Source of the DNA: LZORAL124-50-18 sp051208045
Lineage (GTDB): Bacteria; Pseudomonadota; Gammaproteobacteria; Pseudomonadales; Oleiphilaceae
Direction: 5' to 3'
DNA length: 64,000 nucleotides
Assembly: GCA_051208045.1 (NCBI GenBank)
Contig: JBPJFY010000002.1
Coordinates: 434,001-498,000, forward strand
Below are positions 34,209 to 42,985 of this stretch, piece after piece (within the stretch, counting starts at the first letter, position 1; every line of letters begins with the position of its first letter). The notes under the pieces were generated by a model. That model ran no database searches, was not told the DNA's origin, and saw nothing but the letters and a program-made list of their open reading frames with translations. The translations under genes were made by a program, and so were the position numbers.

Positions 34209-36371
34209 ATGGATACCGCGATCTATGAATCCGTGATCCGGATTGGTCAAAAGTTGTTTGCTGAGAGCGACATGGCCAATCTGTGTGAAATGATTATTGA
34301 CGAAGCACAGAAGATTACGCAGGCCGAGGGGGGGACGCTCTACCTGTCCAACCGTCAGCCACCGACGTGTCTGAACTTCTCGATTGTTCATAACAAAGCA
34401 TTGGATGAATACGATACCCATTGCGGCACGCGCCCGTCGACGCTCCAGCCCATTCCCCTGTTTGATGCATCAGGGAATCAGAACCTTCGTCACATCGCGG
34501 CCTGTGCCGCCAACCGGCGCGAAATTATCAACGTGGCAGACACCTACCAAGCCAGTGAGTTCGACTTTTCCGGCGCTCATGCCTTTGATGCGCAGACCAG
34601 TTACCACACTCAATCCGTGCTCGCTGTGCCTTTGATTAACGACATCGGGGAATTGACCGGCGTTTTGCAGCTGATTAACGCCCGCACCCCTGATCGAGAC
34701 GCTGTGATCGCGTTTGATAAGACGCTGGAGCCCATCATCGCCACGCTGGCGTCGTTTGCAGCATTGGCCATCAGCGCGCAGAATGTGTCCAACAGTAATC
34801 GGGAACTGCTGATCAAGCTTTCTGGTCAGTCCAACACCCAGGCGTTGATGGAAAGTATTCTGGTGGAGGCGCAAAAGCTGACACACGCAGAAGGCGGGTC
34901 GTTGTATTTGCTGCAAGAGAAAAAAACCGACAGCGCGTTGCATTTTATGATTGTGCGGAATGATCAGTTGAAGCTCTGTTACGGTGGCGTTCAGGGCGAA
35001 ACCGTACCTTTTCCACCGATCCCATTGTATGAGCAGGTGGCCGACGAGTGGCAACCCAATCTTCACAACGTCGTCACTTACTGTGCCCACACCCGGGAAG
35101 AAGTCATCATTGATGACGCCTATAACAATGATCAATTTGATCTCAGTGGTGCGAAACGGTTCGATGAGCAAAACAATTACGCGTCACGCTCATTTCTCAC
35201 CTTGCCTCTGCTGGATCACAACAAAGACGTGATCGGCGTCCTGCAATTGGTGAATGCGACGGACGCGTTTACCCATGAAGTGGTGCCGTTCTCCCAGCGA
35301 ATTGTCCCGCTGGTGAAAGCGCTGGCGACCTACGCATCGATCGCTTTGGAAAACCAGCTGCTGGTGCAGGAACATAAGGAACTGCTGGACACGTTTATTC
35401 AATGTATCGCCAAGGCAATTGACGCCAAGTCTGCCCATACGTCGGGTCATTGCCAACGGGTGCCGCTGCTGACTGAACTGCTGGCAAAAGCCGCCTGTCA
35501 CGATTTTGAGCGCTTTGCCACCTTCAACCTGGATGATGATGGCTGGTACGAATTGCATGTGGCGGCTTGGCTGCATGATTGCGGCAAGTTGGCGACTCCG
35601 GATTCCGTCCTGGATAAATCCACAAAATTGCATGGGCTGCAGGATGGCATAGCATTGGTCAACGCGCGGTTTGCCGCCCTGAAACACCAGACACAGAATC
35701 AGTTTCTCAAGAAGATTTTTGATCAGCCCGATCAGATGGAGAATATCAGGCAATCGCTTCGTGAAGCTCTGGATCAACTTGAGTCGGACCGGGCGTTCAT
35801 TGAAAAGGCAAACCAGGGCGGGGAGTTTTTCACCGACGAAGACATCGCTCGGGTAGAACAGATCGCCAGGCGCACCTGGTTGGATCATGCCGGGCAACAG
35901 AGCGCTCTGCTGACTGAGCGGGAGGTGCATAACCTCTGTGTGGCGCGGGGTACGCTCAACGCCGAAGAACGGCAGGTGATCAATAATCATATCCAGGTGA
36001 CCATTGATATGCTCGAATCGCTGAAGTTCCCCCGAAAGCTCCAACGAGTGCCGGAATATGCCGGGGGACATCACGAAAAAATGGATGGCTCCGGGTTCCC
36101 GAAAGGGCTGACGCGACAGCAGATGTCGGTTCCCGCCCGCATCATGGCAATTGCCGATATTTTCGAAGCACTGACCGCCAAAGACCGCCCCTACAAAGAA
36201 CCAATGAGCGTGTCACAGGCATTGGCCATTATGCAGCGCATGCGGGACAGCAACCACATTGATCCGGACCTGTATCATCTGTTCGTTACCGCGGGCGTGT
36301 GGCAGCAGTATGCCAAGCGGGTACTGATGCCTCAACAATTGGACATCACGGACGCATCGTCTTTCCTGTAG
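34209..36371 (+). CDS. GAF-GAF-HD-GYP phosphohydrolase
   Basis: 720 residues: two tandem GAF sensor domains (about 5-195 and 205-385), each with the same FDLSGA-type core, then an HD-GYP domain predicted to hydrolyse cyclic di-GMP. The HD pair is in AAWLHDCGKLATPDSV (about 453-468). The second half has HHEKMDGSGFPKGL (about 621-634), reading GFP where GYP is usual, and IMAIADIFEALTAKDRPYK. Some 110 residues, rich in charged helices, are inserted between the HD segment and the LNAEERQVINNHI helix. With the GGDEF-EAL gene at 924-2987, the window holds two c-di-GMP enzymes. ATG 34209 directly follows a GTG at 34206; either could start. Confidence 0.9.
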   Translation: MDTAIYESVIRIGQKLFAESDMANLCEMIIDEAQKITQAEGGTLYLSNRQPPTCLNFSIVHNKALDEYDTHCGTRPSTLQPIPLFDASGNQNLRHIAACAANRREIINVADTYQASEFDFSGAHAFDAQTSYHTQSVLAVPLINDIGELTGVLQLINARTPDRDAVIAFDKTLEPIIATLASFAALAISAQNVSNSNRELLIKLSGQSNTQALMESILVEAQKLTHAEGGSLYLLQEKKTDSALHFMIVRNDQLKLCYGGVQGETVPFPPIPLYEQVADEWQPNLHNVVTYCAHTREEVIIDDAYNNDQFDLSGAKRFDEQNNYASRSFLTLPLLDHNKDVIGVLQLVNATDAFTHEVVPFSQRIVPLVKALATYASIALENQLLVQEHKELLDTFIQCIAKAIDAKSAHTSGHCQRVPLLTELLAKAACHDFERFATFNLDDDGWYELHVAAWLHDCGKLATPDSVLDKSTKLHGLQDGIALVNARFAALKHQTQNQFLKKIFDQPDQMENIRQSLREALDQLESDRAFIEKANQGGEFFTDEDIARVEQIARRTWLDHAGQQSALLTEREVHNLCVARGTLNAEERQVINNHIQVTIDMLESLKFPRKLQRVPEYAGGHHEKMDGSGFPKGLTRQQMSVPARIMAIADIFEALTAKDRPYKEPMSVSQALAIMQRMRDSNHIDPDLYHLFVTAGVWQQYAKRVLMPQQLDITDASSFL

Positions 36372-36391
36372 TGCCGGGTCCGTGTCCTGGT

Positions 36392-36808
36392 TTACTTCAT
36401 CAGACCCAGGCGGGGCAGCTCTTCCTTCGGGCAAATGCCGTATACCACCTTCAAACCGGCGGACTCTGCGATCTGATTCGCCGCTTCGTTAATGACACCC
36501 TTTTGCGTCCAGAACACTTTCGCGCCAATACGAACCGCCGATTCCGCAATGGGTTCGACCAGGGACGCATTGAGAAAAACATCCACCATATCAACCGGTT
36601 CTTCAATGTCTTCCAGCGTCGCAAACACCGTCTCGCCGTGGATGACTTCGCCGGTCAGCCTCGGATTCACAGGCAGGATGCGAAAGCCTTGATTCTGTAA
36701 AAAGTGCATCACTTCGTTACTCGGGCGGTCGGCTTTGTCACTCGCGCCTACGAGCGCAATGGTTTTGACGCTGGTCAGAATATCGGTGAGAAAACTGTCT
36801 GAAAACAA
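36392..36808 (-). CDS. CoA-binding protein, YccU type
   Basis: 138 residues with a Rossmann-like CoA_binding_2 domain, close to E. coli YccU (137 residues) in length and sequence: ILTSVKTIALVGASDKADRPS, then PVNPRLTGEVIHGE, VDMVDVFLNA and VFWTQKGVINEAA. The family binds CoA in structural studies; its cellular role is unclear. I chose a TTG start at 36808 because GACGAGGT lies about 8 nt before it and it gives the family length. The frame is open to another TTG at 36901 (169 residues), and the added part is not conserved-looking. Convergent with the HD-GYP gene. Confidence 0.85.
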   Translation of the reverse strand: MFSDSFLTDILTSVKTIALVGASDKADRPSNEVMHFLQNQGFRILPVNPRLTGEVIHGETVFATLEDIEEPVDMVDVFLNASLVEPIAESAVRIGAKVFWTQKGVINEAANQIAESAGLKVVYGICPKEELPRLGLMK

Positions 36809-36986
36809 TGCGATTACCTCGTCGGGATGTGTTTTTAATGTGAGTCCGCTGTGTTCAAAAGTGTTGTAACAATAAGTAAATAAAGGGAATTTTACTTTCA
36901 AATCATTACAAAAGTCCTTTGGACGCTCTTGGTATTTTGACCCATGCTTGTATGTAAGGCTCGTCGTTGTACACCGGCTCTGGAAG

Positions 36987-37051
36987 TTTGTTTTCTCCGG
37001 TTCGGTGGTGACGAGCCCTGAATATAATCCGAAAATACCGGAGAAAACAAA
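36987..37051 (+). promoter_or_regulatory. Perfect 15-bp inverted repeat covering the RBS of the next gene
   Basis: TTTGTTTTCTCCGGT at 36987-37001 is exactly complementary to ACCGGAGAAAACAAA at 37037-37051. The right arm contains the GGAG ribosome-binding site and ends on the A of the ATG. The 35-base loop contains TATAAT at about 37023-37028, a consensus -10. If transcription starts upstream, the hairpin would hide the RBS. If it starts from that -10, the arms would act as a DNA operator pair. Confidence 0.75.
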
Positions 37052-37392
37052 TGAAAAAACTCATCGCGCCAGCGCTAATGCTGTCCTCCTCTCTAATGCT
37101 TGCTCCCATCGTCAATGCCGTAGATCAGCCTTCGCCATCGATGTGTGATTCCGCTGTGGATCAGGCGAAAGTCGTCCTGGAAATGATGCGGGGCACCGTC
37201 GAGCGCAACATGGGCAATGGTTCTTTGTCGTCGGCAGAATATGAACAGGCAAAAAGCAGTCTGGATCGTATGGATCCTTTGTTGACGCAGAGCAAATGTA
37301 TGGCCAGCTCAGGCGTGGATTTGGAGATCTACGAGTGCTTGTCCTTGAATAAAGGTAATCTGCTCGGCTGCACGGCGAAATACGCTTCCTGA
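37051..37392 (+). CDS. Small secreted protein of unknown function
   Basis: 113 residues. The signal peptide (MKKLIAPALMLSSSLMLAPI, then VNA) predicts cleavage near VNA-VDQ. The mature protein of about 90 residues has four cysteines (SMCDSA, SKCMAS, YECLSL, LGCTAK), which could form two disulfides in the periplasm. It is mostly helical in appearance and I recognise no family. GGAG lies 8 nt before the ATG but within the right arm of a perfect inverted repeat. It stands alone: 150 bp or more separates it from the leftward CoA-binding gene, and yhdP starts 119 bp downstream. Confidence 0.75.
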   Translation: MKKLIAPALMLSSSLMLAPIVNAVDQPSPSMCDSAVDQAKVVLEMMRGTVERNMGNGSLSSAEYEQAKSSLDRMDPLLTQSKCMASSGVDLEIYECLSLNKGNLLGCTAKYAS

Positions 37393-37511
37393 TTTACGGG
37401 GCGTAACCTTCGTCAGTCATGGGGCGGATGCTGCTCAATGTACGCACATCACGCGCAAATCTGGTAGAATACCTCTCCCGTGTTCCCACCGGAGTGGCCT
37501 ACCACTAACCC

Positions 37512-40500
37512 ATGGTTTTCAGAGTTCTTCATAGCCGCCTTGGTCGTATTGTCTGGTACACCGTGCTCGCCCTCGTTGTGGTGCTTGCTGCCTATGTGGC
37601 GCTGGGCCGCCAGTTTTTTCCGGCTATTGCTGACTTTCGCCCCCAGCTGGAAGCGGAGTTAACCCAACAATTTAATCGCCCCGTCGCGATTGGCGCGCTG
37701 TTGGGTCTCTGGGATGGCTTGAATCCCGTCGTCGAGTTGCAGGATATTTCGGTAGGAGGCGAGTCTGGGCTGCCGCTTCGCCTGGCGCGGTTGAAAGTGG
37801 AGCTGTCTTTTTGGGACTCCATTCGCGCACTGGGTCCCAAGATTAAGGAATTCCGGTTTGAGGGTGTTCAGTTGCAGGGGCGACAGGCACCGGATGGCAC
37901 CTGGCAATTCGACGCGTTGCCGAATCAGGATGCGACGACAGCGAGCACGCCCCTCCCGATCGATCTGCTTCAGCAATATCTTATACAACCCACCGTACGG
38001 CTTTCCAACAGTGATATCACGCTCACCGGGCGTTCGGGCGAGTCGTATCGATGGCGTATTCCCGATGCCCAATTGTCGTTTGAAGGCGCACTCTTCAGCT
38101 TGACCGGAAAGGTGTACTCGCCGGATAACAATGAATCCTTCGGTAATCTCAATGTTCAGGGAGGATATCGGCCCGAGAACGGGGGGGTACAAGCCCAATT
38201 GTACCTGGACTGGGATACAGGGGGCCTGTTGAGCGACCTGTTGGATGGTTATCAGTGGCAGGGCGTGTCGGTACAGAATCTGGCGACCTCGGGCAAGTTG
38301 TGGATCACCATGGCCCAAAGCGCGGTGCACCAGGTTCGCGCGCTGGTGGATGTTCCCGAGTTACGATTATCCCGTGCCACCAAGGCGGATCAGGCACCCG
38401 AAATAGTCCCCCCTCAGGTGCTGGCGCCGATAACAGACCTGCGATTTGATCTGCTGTGGTCCCGGGGGCAAGATCGCAGCGTATTGAGTCTCGACGGGCT
38501 CACCTTTAAGTGGCAGAACGAGATCTGGGCGCCGATGCAAGGAATGGCGTATTTCAAGTCAGACGTCACGACCGTCGCGATGGAGCATCTCAACGTAGGC
38601 ATGTTGGCGGAGTTCGCCGTGCAAACCGGTCTGGGCGGGGAAGCGGGGGTGGAGGTACTTTCCGCGCTCGCGCCAGAAGGCACACTGCGAAACTTCTGGG
38701 TAACCGTGCCCCTGTCAGAGGATGATACGTCAGGATTTCGAGTGACTGCCGAGCTTGATCATCTTGCGGTGCAGGCTTATGACGGAAAGCCGTTGGCGCG
38801 GGCGATTCAGGGATATCTGGAACTCTCGCCGAATCAGGGAGAAGTAGTGCTGGATGCACCGGGCTTTGTGCTCGGTTTCCCTGAACTGTTCTCGCAGCCG
38901 TGGCAAACCGAACATGCTCAGGGCAGGGTGACCTGGGAAGTCGATGCGCAAAACATTGTGCATCTTCGCTCTTATGATCTGAAGCTTGATTTTGGGCAGA
39001 CCGAGCAGGGCGAGCCAAGTTATGTGACCGGAGACTTTTACTCTCTCTTGCCCGAAGGGAATACCAACAACTGGCTGTCGCTGAGTATCTCACCGCACAA
39101 CATTCCCGCCGACCGTACGACGGAATTCGTGCCGGTTAACCGGGTTCCGGGCGCGTTGTATGAATGGCTCGGTAAAGCGATTCACTCAGGCAGGGTGGCA
39201 GAGGGCGTCTATATCGGGCACGGCCTGGTGGGGGATGACGATGCCAGTGAGGCGTTTGCTTCCGCCATGCATTTTGGCATACAGAATGGCCAGGTTCAGT
39301 TTGCCCCGACATGGCCGGCGTTGGAGTCGATCACGGGTCGAGTCACTGTGACTTCCACTGATTTGTCGGTGAGCGCGCCCTCGCTGAGCATGGGGGGAAT
39401 TCCGTACAAAGAGGTTTCGGCACGTCAGACCTATGCGGCGGGGAAAGATAATCCGCTGGTGGTCAGGTTTAAAACCACATTGAACGGTGGCACCGTAGAC
39501 AAAGTGCTCCGTGAGTACCCGTTTTCGGATCAAACACTGCCGATTGCGGATGCCATTCGCGTGCAAGGTGTCGTGCCATTGTGGGGGCGGGTGGATGTAC
39601 CCCTGTCCCGACCGGAGCAGACGGCCATCGATCTCAGCGCTAAGCTGTCCAACACTGGCCTGACCGTGCAGGGGGCGGACATTGTATTCTCCAGTATCCG
39701 GGGTGATTTGCGGTATACCAATTGGGGGGGGCTGAACTCCACGGGATTGAAGGTCACACTGTTTGATCGCGTCATGGATTTGGGCATAAGCTCGACTAAA
39801 AATGATGAGTCTCTCGACACACAGATTCAATTGACCGGGGATGTGGGGATTAACGATCTGGTGGACTGGGCAAAGATCGACCTGCCGAAGAACGCAGGTA
39901 TCGAGGGAGAAACCCGTTTTTTGGCGGCTTTACTGGTCCAGCAGCCGTTGGCAGAGGATCAGTCTACCGTGAGCCGTCTGGATTTGTTCAGTGATCTGGT
40001 GGGGATTGAAATAGCCCTCCCGAAGCCTTTTTTCAAGATCAGCCCGGCGATACTGGACTTCCGCTTCAGTAAATTTATCCATGGCGCCTCCGAGCCGGAT
40101 TCGTTCCGCATCGGAAATCAGGTATGGGGCGTCATCTCCCAGGAAAGTGGCGGACCAGCGATCACCCTGGCGTTGAACCAACCGGAGTTTTCTCATCAAA
40201 CGTCTCCGGGTGTGCATGTCGTTGGACAGTTTGATGAATTGCATCTGGACGCGTGGGCAAACTATCTGAAACGGTTGGAGACTGCGCCGCAGCAGGTCGC
40301 TGAGCCCGGCGCCGCCGGGACACCGTCTCCCCCGCCTGAGGAACAAACGTCTTTTTTCCGGGATGCTTCGCTGGCTGTCGGGCGGCTGCGCTATGCCGGT
40401 TATGAGATTAAAGATACACAGTTCGCATTGAAATCCGGGGAGAATGATGACTGGCTGTTGGATTTTTCAGGCAAAGAGTTGAGTGGCCAGATTCAGGTTG

Positions 40501-41546
40501 CGGCGAGTGTGCTGTCACCTGCGGAAAATACCCCCCGCGCTCCCATACGTATTCATTTGGACCATATTTACCTGGCGGATGAAAGTAAAACCCAACAGGA
40601 AGTGGTGGATACCATTTCGACGTTGCCGACCACACAGGATGAAACGGGGTATGTGTCCATTTTCAGCCTGCCGGACGTGGACCTGGATATTCAACAACTG
40701 AATATCAATGGTGCTAACTGGGGCGCCTGGCAGTTGGAGAGCCGCCTGCGCCAGAATGAGATTGTGGTAGAACCCTTGCAGTGGCGTGTGGGAGACAGCA
40801 TCTTTCAGGGGCGGCTGAACTGGAAACAAGAACCGACATCGGGTCACCAGAGCTCAGTGTTGATTGGCGAGTTAGCGCTGAATCAAGTGCTGGCGACCGC
40901 ACAACAGCTTGGTTTCGAAGCACCAATGATTGATGCGGAAAATGGTACGGTGGATTTGACGCTGGTTTGGCCGCGTAGCCCGGATAAATTTGGTTTTGAA
41001 GGGCTTTCCGGGAATTTGGACCTGGTGCTTAAAAACGGGCAGATTGTGGGCACTGCCGGTTCGGCGGATGCGCTTAAACTCTTCAGTGTGTTTAATCTGG
41101 ATACATTGGGGCGCCGCCTTCAGCTGGATTTCACGGATCTGTACCGGGGCGGTATCAGCTTTGATGAAATTGATGCCACGGGCCATCTGCAGCTAGGGGC
41201 GTTGACGCTGAAAAGTCCACTTGTCATGCAGGGTCCCTCCAATGCCTTCAAAGTCACGGGTAACACGCACCTGGTCAAAGAAACGCTCGACATGAATCTG
41301 GTCGTGGTCTTTCCGCTTACGGAGAATCTCCCGGTCGCGGCAGCCATGGTGGGTGCGCCCGCGGTGGGTGGTGCGCTGTGGGCGATCGACAAATTGCTGG
41401 AGCAGATAGGTGACCCCTTGAGCAAACTTACCAGTGCCAACTATCATATCTCAGGGACCTGGTCTCAGCCGGAAGTGGCATTGCAGAGTGTGTTTGACCG
41501 ATCACCGGACAACGAGGAAGCGCCCCCGGTTGCTGGCCCACGATAA
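37512..41546 (+). CDS. yhdP: YhdP family AsmA-like envelope protein
   Basis: 1344 residues. One N-terminal membrane helix (about 8-32, RIVWYTVLALVVVLAAYVAL) anchors a very long periplasmic part of repeated beta-strands. YhdP in E. coli is one of the AsmA-like proteins thought to bridge the envelope and carry phospholipid to the outer membrane. The opening FRPQLEAELTQQFNRPVAIGALLGLWDGLNPVVEL and the C-terminal DUF3971/AsmA_2 part (VVFPLTENLPVAAAMVGAPAVGGALWAIDKL) are characteristic. Followed 24 nt later by the nitrilase gene, the order seen in pseudomonads, where rng (RNase G) normally precedes yhdP. No rng is found here. Confidence 0.93.
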   Translation: MVFRVLHSRLGRIVWYTVLALVVVLAAYVALGRQFFPAIADFRPQLEAELTQQFNRPVAIGALLGLWDGLNPVVELQDISVGGESGLPLRLARLKVELSFWDSIRALGPKIKEFRFEGVQLQGRQAPDGTWQFDALPNQDATTASTPLPIDLLQQYLIQPTVRLSNSDITLTGRSGESYRWRIPDAQLSFEGALFSLTGKVYSPDNNESFGNLNVQGGYRPENGGVQAQLYLDWDTGGLLSDLLDGYQWQGVSVQNLATSGKLWITMAQSAVHQVRALVDVPELRLSRATKADQAPEIVPPQVLAPITDLRFDLLWSRGQDRSVLSLDGLTFKWQNEIWAPMQGMAYFKSDVTTVAMEHLNVGMLAEFAVQTGLGGEAGVEVLSALAPEGTLRNFWVTVPLSEDDTSGFRVTAELDHLAVQAYDGKPLARAIQGYLELSPNQGEVVLDAPGFVLGFPELFSQPWQTEHAQGRVTWEVDAQNIVHLRSYDLKLDFGQTEQGEPSYVTGDFYSLLPEGNTNNWLSLSISPHNIPADRTTEFVPVNRVPGALYEWLGKAIHSGRVAEGVYIGHGLVGDDDASEAFASAMHFGIQNGQVQFAPTWPALESITGRVTVTSTDLSVSAPSLSMGGIPYKEVSARQTYAAGKDNPLVVRFKTTLNGGTVDKVLREYPFSDQTLPIADAIRVQGVVPLWGRVDVPLSRPEQTAIDLSAKLSNTGLTVQGADIVFSSIRGDLRYTNWGGLNSTGLKVTLFDRVMDLGISSTKNDESLDTQIQLTGDVGINDLVDWAKIDLPKNAGIEGETRFLAALLVQQPLAEDQSTVSRLDLFSDLVGIEIALPKPFFKISPAILDFRFSKFIHGASEPDSFRIGNQVWGVISQESGGPAITLALNQPEFSHQTSPGVHVVGQFDELHLDAWANYLKRLETAPQQVAEPGAAGTPSPPPEEQTSFFRDASLAVGRLRYAGYEIKDTQFALKSGENDDWLLDFSGKELSGQIQVAASVLSPAENTPRAPIRIHLDHIYLADESKTQQEVVDTISTLPTTQDETGYVSIFSLPDVDLDIQQLNINGANWGAWQLESRLRQNEIVVEPLQWRVGDSIFQGRLNWKQEPTSGHQSSVLIGELALNQVLATAQQLGFEAPMIDAENGTVDLTLVWPRSPDKFGFEGLSGNLDLVLKNGQIVGTAGSADALKLFSVFNLDTLGRRLQLDFTDLYRGGISFDEIDATGHLQLGALTLKSPLVMQGPSNAFKVTGNTHLVKETLDMNLVVVFPLTENLPVAAAMVGAPAVGGALWAIDKLLEQIGDPLSKLTSANYHISGTWSQPEVALQSVFDRSPDNEEAPPVAGPR

Positions 41547-41570
41547 TTCGTAACAATTCAGGAGTCTGGT

Positions 41571-42407
41571 ATGAGTCAAACGATGCTGACCGCTGCGGTT
41601 GTCCAGATGGTGAGTACCCAGGACGTGGAGGAAAACCTTGCTGCGGCAGAGGCTTTAATCGCGTCAGCGGCGAAGCAAGGGGCTCGCCTTGTGGTGCTGC
41701 CGGAAAACTTTGCGGTATTGGAAAGTCCAGCGCTTCGTCAGGTGGCTGAGCGGGAAGCGTCCGAGCCCCGTATTCGGCCCTGGCTGTCTGAGATCGCTCA
41801 GGTGCACGGTATCTGGTTAGTGGGTGGTACCATTCCGCTCATGTGTCGACCCTCTGGTGAAGAGGTGCCCAACGGCCGGGTACGCGCTGCGTGTTGTTTG
41901 TATTCCGATACGGGGCAGTTGGTGGCGCGCTACGACAAAATTCATCTGTTCGATGTGCAGGTAGGCGACAGGCAGGGCGCTTACTGTGAGTCGTCGCGTA
42001 TTGAGCCCGGTGATCAGGTCGTTGTTGCCAGTACGCCGTGGGGGCGTTTAGGGCTGGCCGTCTGTTATGATCTGCGATTCCCTGAACTGTTTCTTGCTTT
42101 GGCGCATGAGCAATGCAACCTGATTGCCATTCCCGCCGCTTTTACCTACACGACTGGAAAAGCGCATTGGAATACCTTGCTGCAGGCGCGAGCCATTGAA
42201 TGTCAAAGCATTGTATTGGGCGCAAATCAGGGCGGCGTTCATTCTCCCGCCCGGCATACCTGGGGGCACAGCACGGTTATCGATGGTTGGGGAACCGTAC
42301 AGAATCAGCTTATGGCTGGTCCGGGCGTGGTCTTGGCTGAGCTGGATTTAGCCCACCTTGGAGATATCCGGCGCAAGATGCCGATTTCCAGCCATCGGGT
42401 GTTATAA
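41571..42407 (+). CDS. Carbon-nitrogen hydrolase (nitrilase superfamily, Nit type)
   Basis: 278-residue amidase of the nitrilase fold. The catalytic triad is visible: Glu45 (VVLPENFAVL), Lys123 (RYDKIHLFDV) and Cys165 (LAVCYDLRFPELF). The position after yhdP and the sequence place it with Nit1/NitA-like omega-amidase or deaminated-glutathione amidase enzymes, which clear damaged metabolites. The exact substrate is inferred from that group. An AGGAG lies about 8 nt before the ATG. Its stop is 4 nt from the stop of the convergent yjgA gene. tldD, the frequent next gene, is not present. Confidence 0.9.
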   Translation: MSQTMLTAAVVQMVSTQDVEENLAAAEALIASAAKQGARLVVLPENFAVLESPALRQVAEREASEPRIRPWLSEIAQVHGIWLVGGTIPLMCRPSGEEVPNGRVRAACCLYSDTGQLVARYDKIHLFDVQVGDRQGAYCESSRIEPGDQVVVASTPWGRLGLAVCYDLRFPELFLALAHEQCNLIAIPAAFTYTTGKAHWNTLLQARAIECQSIVLGANQGGVHSPARHTWGHSTVIDGWGTVQNQLMAGPGVVLAELDLAHLGDIRRKMPISSHRVL

Positions 42408-42411
42408 CGGA

Positions 42412-42939
42412 TCACGCCTCTGAGGCTTCAATGTACTGTTTCAGCTGCCGGAACAGCTTTTTCATCTGGCCGGTGTTTTTCTGGTGGTCGATGTCCTTCT
42501 TCGCCAGACGGATCGCTTGGCGCAATTGCTGCACATCCGTAGCCGGATAGGCGTCAATAAATTCCGTCAGGGCATCCCCGGCATCATTGACCAGCTTGTC
42601 TCGCCAGCCTTCGACCAGATGCAACAACCGCGTGTGGGTTTCCGAACTGCTGTCAAACGCTTCCAACGCAGCTTGTATCGCCTCGGCATCTTCGGATCGC
42701 ATCAGTTTGCCGATCAGTTGCTTCTGTCGCCTTATGGCACCGTTCGACTTCAGGCGGTGGCACTCCTGCACTTCTTTCCGAGTTCGGTCGCCCAAAGGTA
42801 TGGTGGCCAGTTGACTGGGGGAAAGCTTGACGAGCTCCTCGCCCAGCGCTTGCAGCGCATTCATTTCCTTTTTTATCTGAGTTTTGCTGGGGCCAAAATC
42901 TTCTTCTTCGTCGTATTCGTAATCTGCGTCATTCTGCAT
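42412..42939 (-). CDS. yjgA: Ribosome-associated protein YjgA (DarP, DUF615)
   Basis: 175 residues. DUF615/DarP protein that binds late 50S assembly particles and helps the peptidyl transferase centre mature. It has an acidic N-terminus (EYDEEEDFGPSKTQIKKEM), then LGEELVKLSPSQLATIPL, GAIRRQKQLIGKLMR and a C-terminal AYPATDVQQLRQAIRLAKKD typical of the family. E. coli YjgA is 183 residues, which supports the ATG at 42939. The frame continues to 42999 but would overlap mgtE. Downstream of mgtE on the same strand, 46 nt away. Confidence 0.92.
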   Translation of the reverse strand: MQNDADYEYDEEEDFGPSKTQIKKEMNALQALGEELVKLSPSQLATIPLGDRTRKEVQECHRLKSNGAIRRQKQLIGKLMRSEDAEAIQAALEAFDSSSETHTRLLHLVEGWRDKLVNDAGDALTEFIDAYPATDVQQLRQAIRLAKKDIDHQKNTGQMKKLFRQLKQYIEASEA

Positions 42940-42985
42940 TCGAGGAATCCTGGGAATTGTGCTTGCCGGTGTGCTGCCCTCCGGG

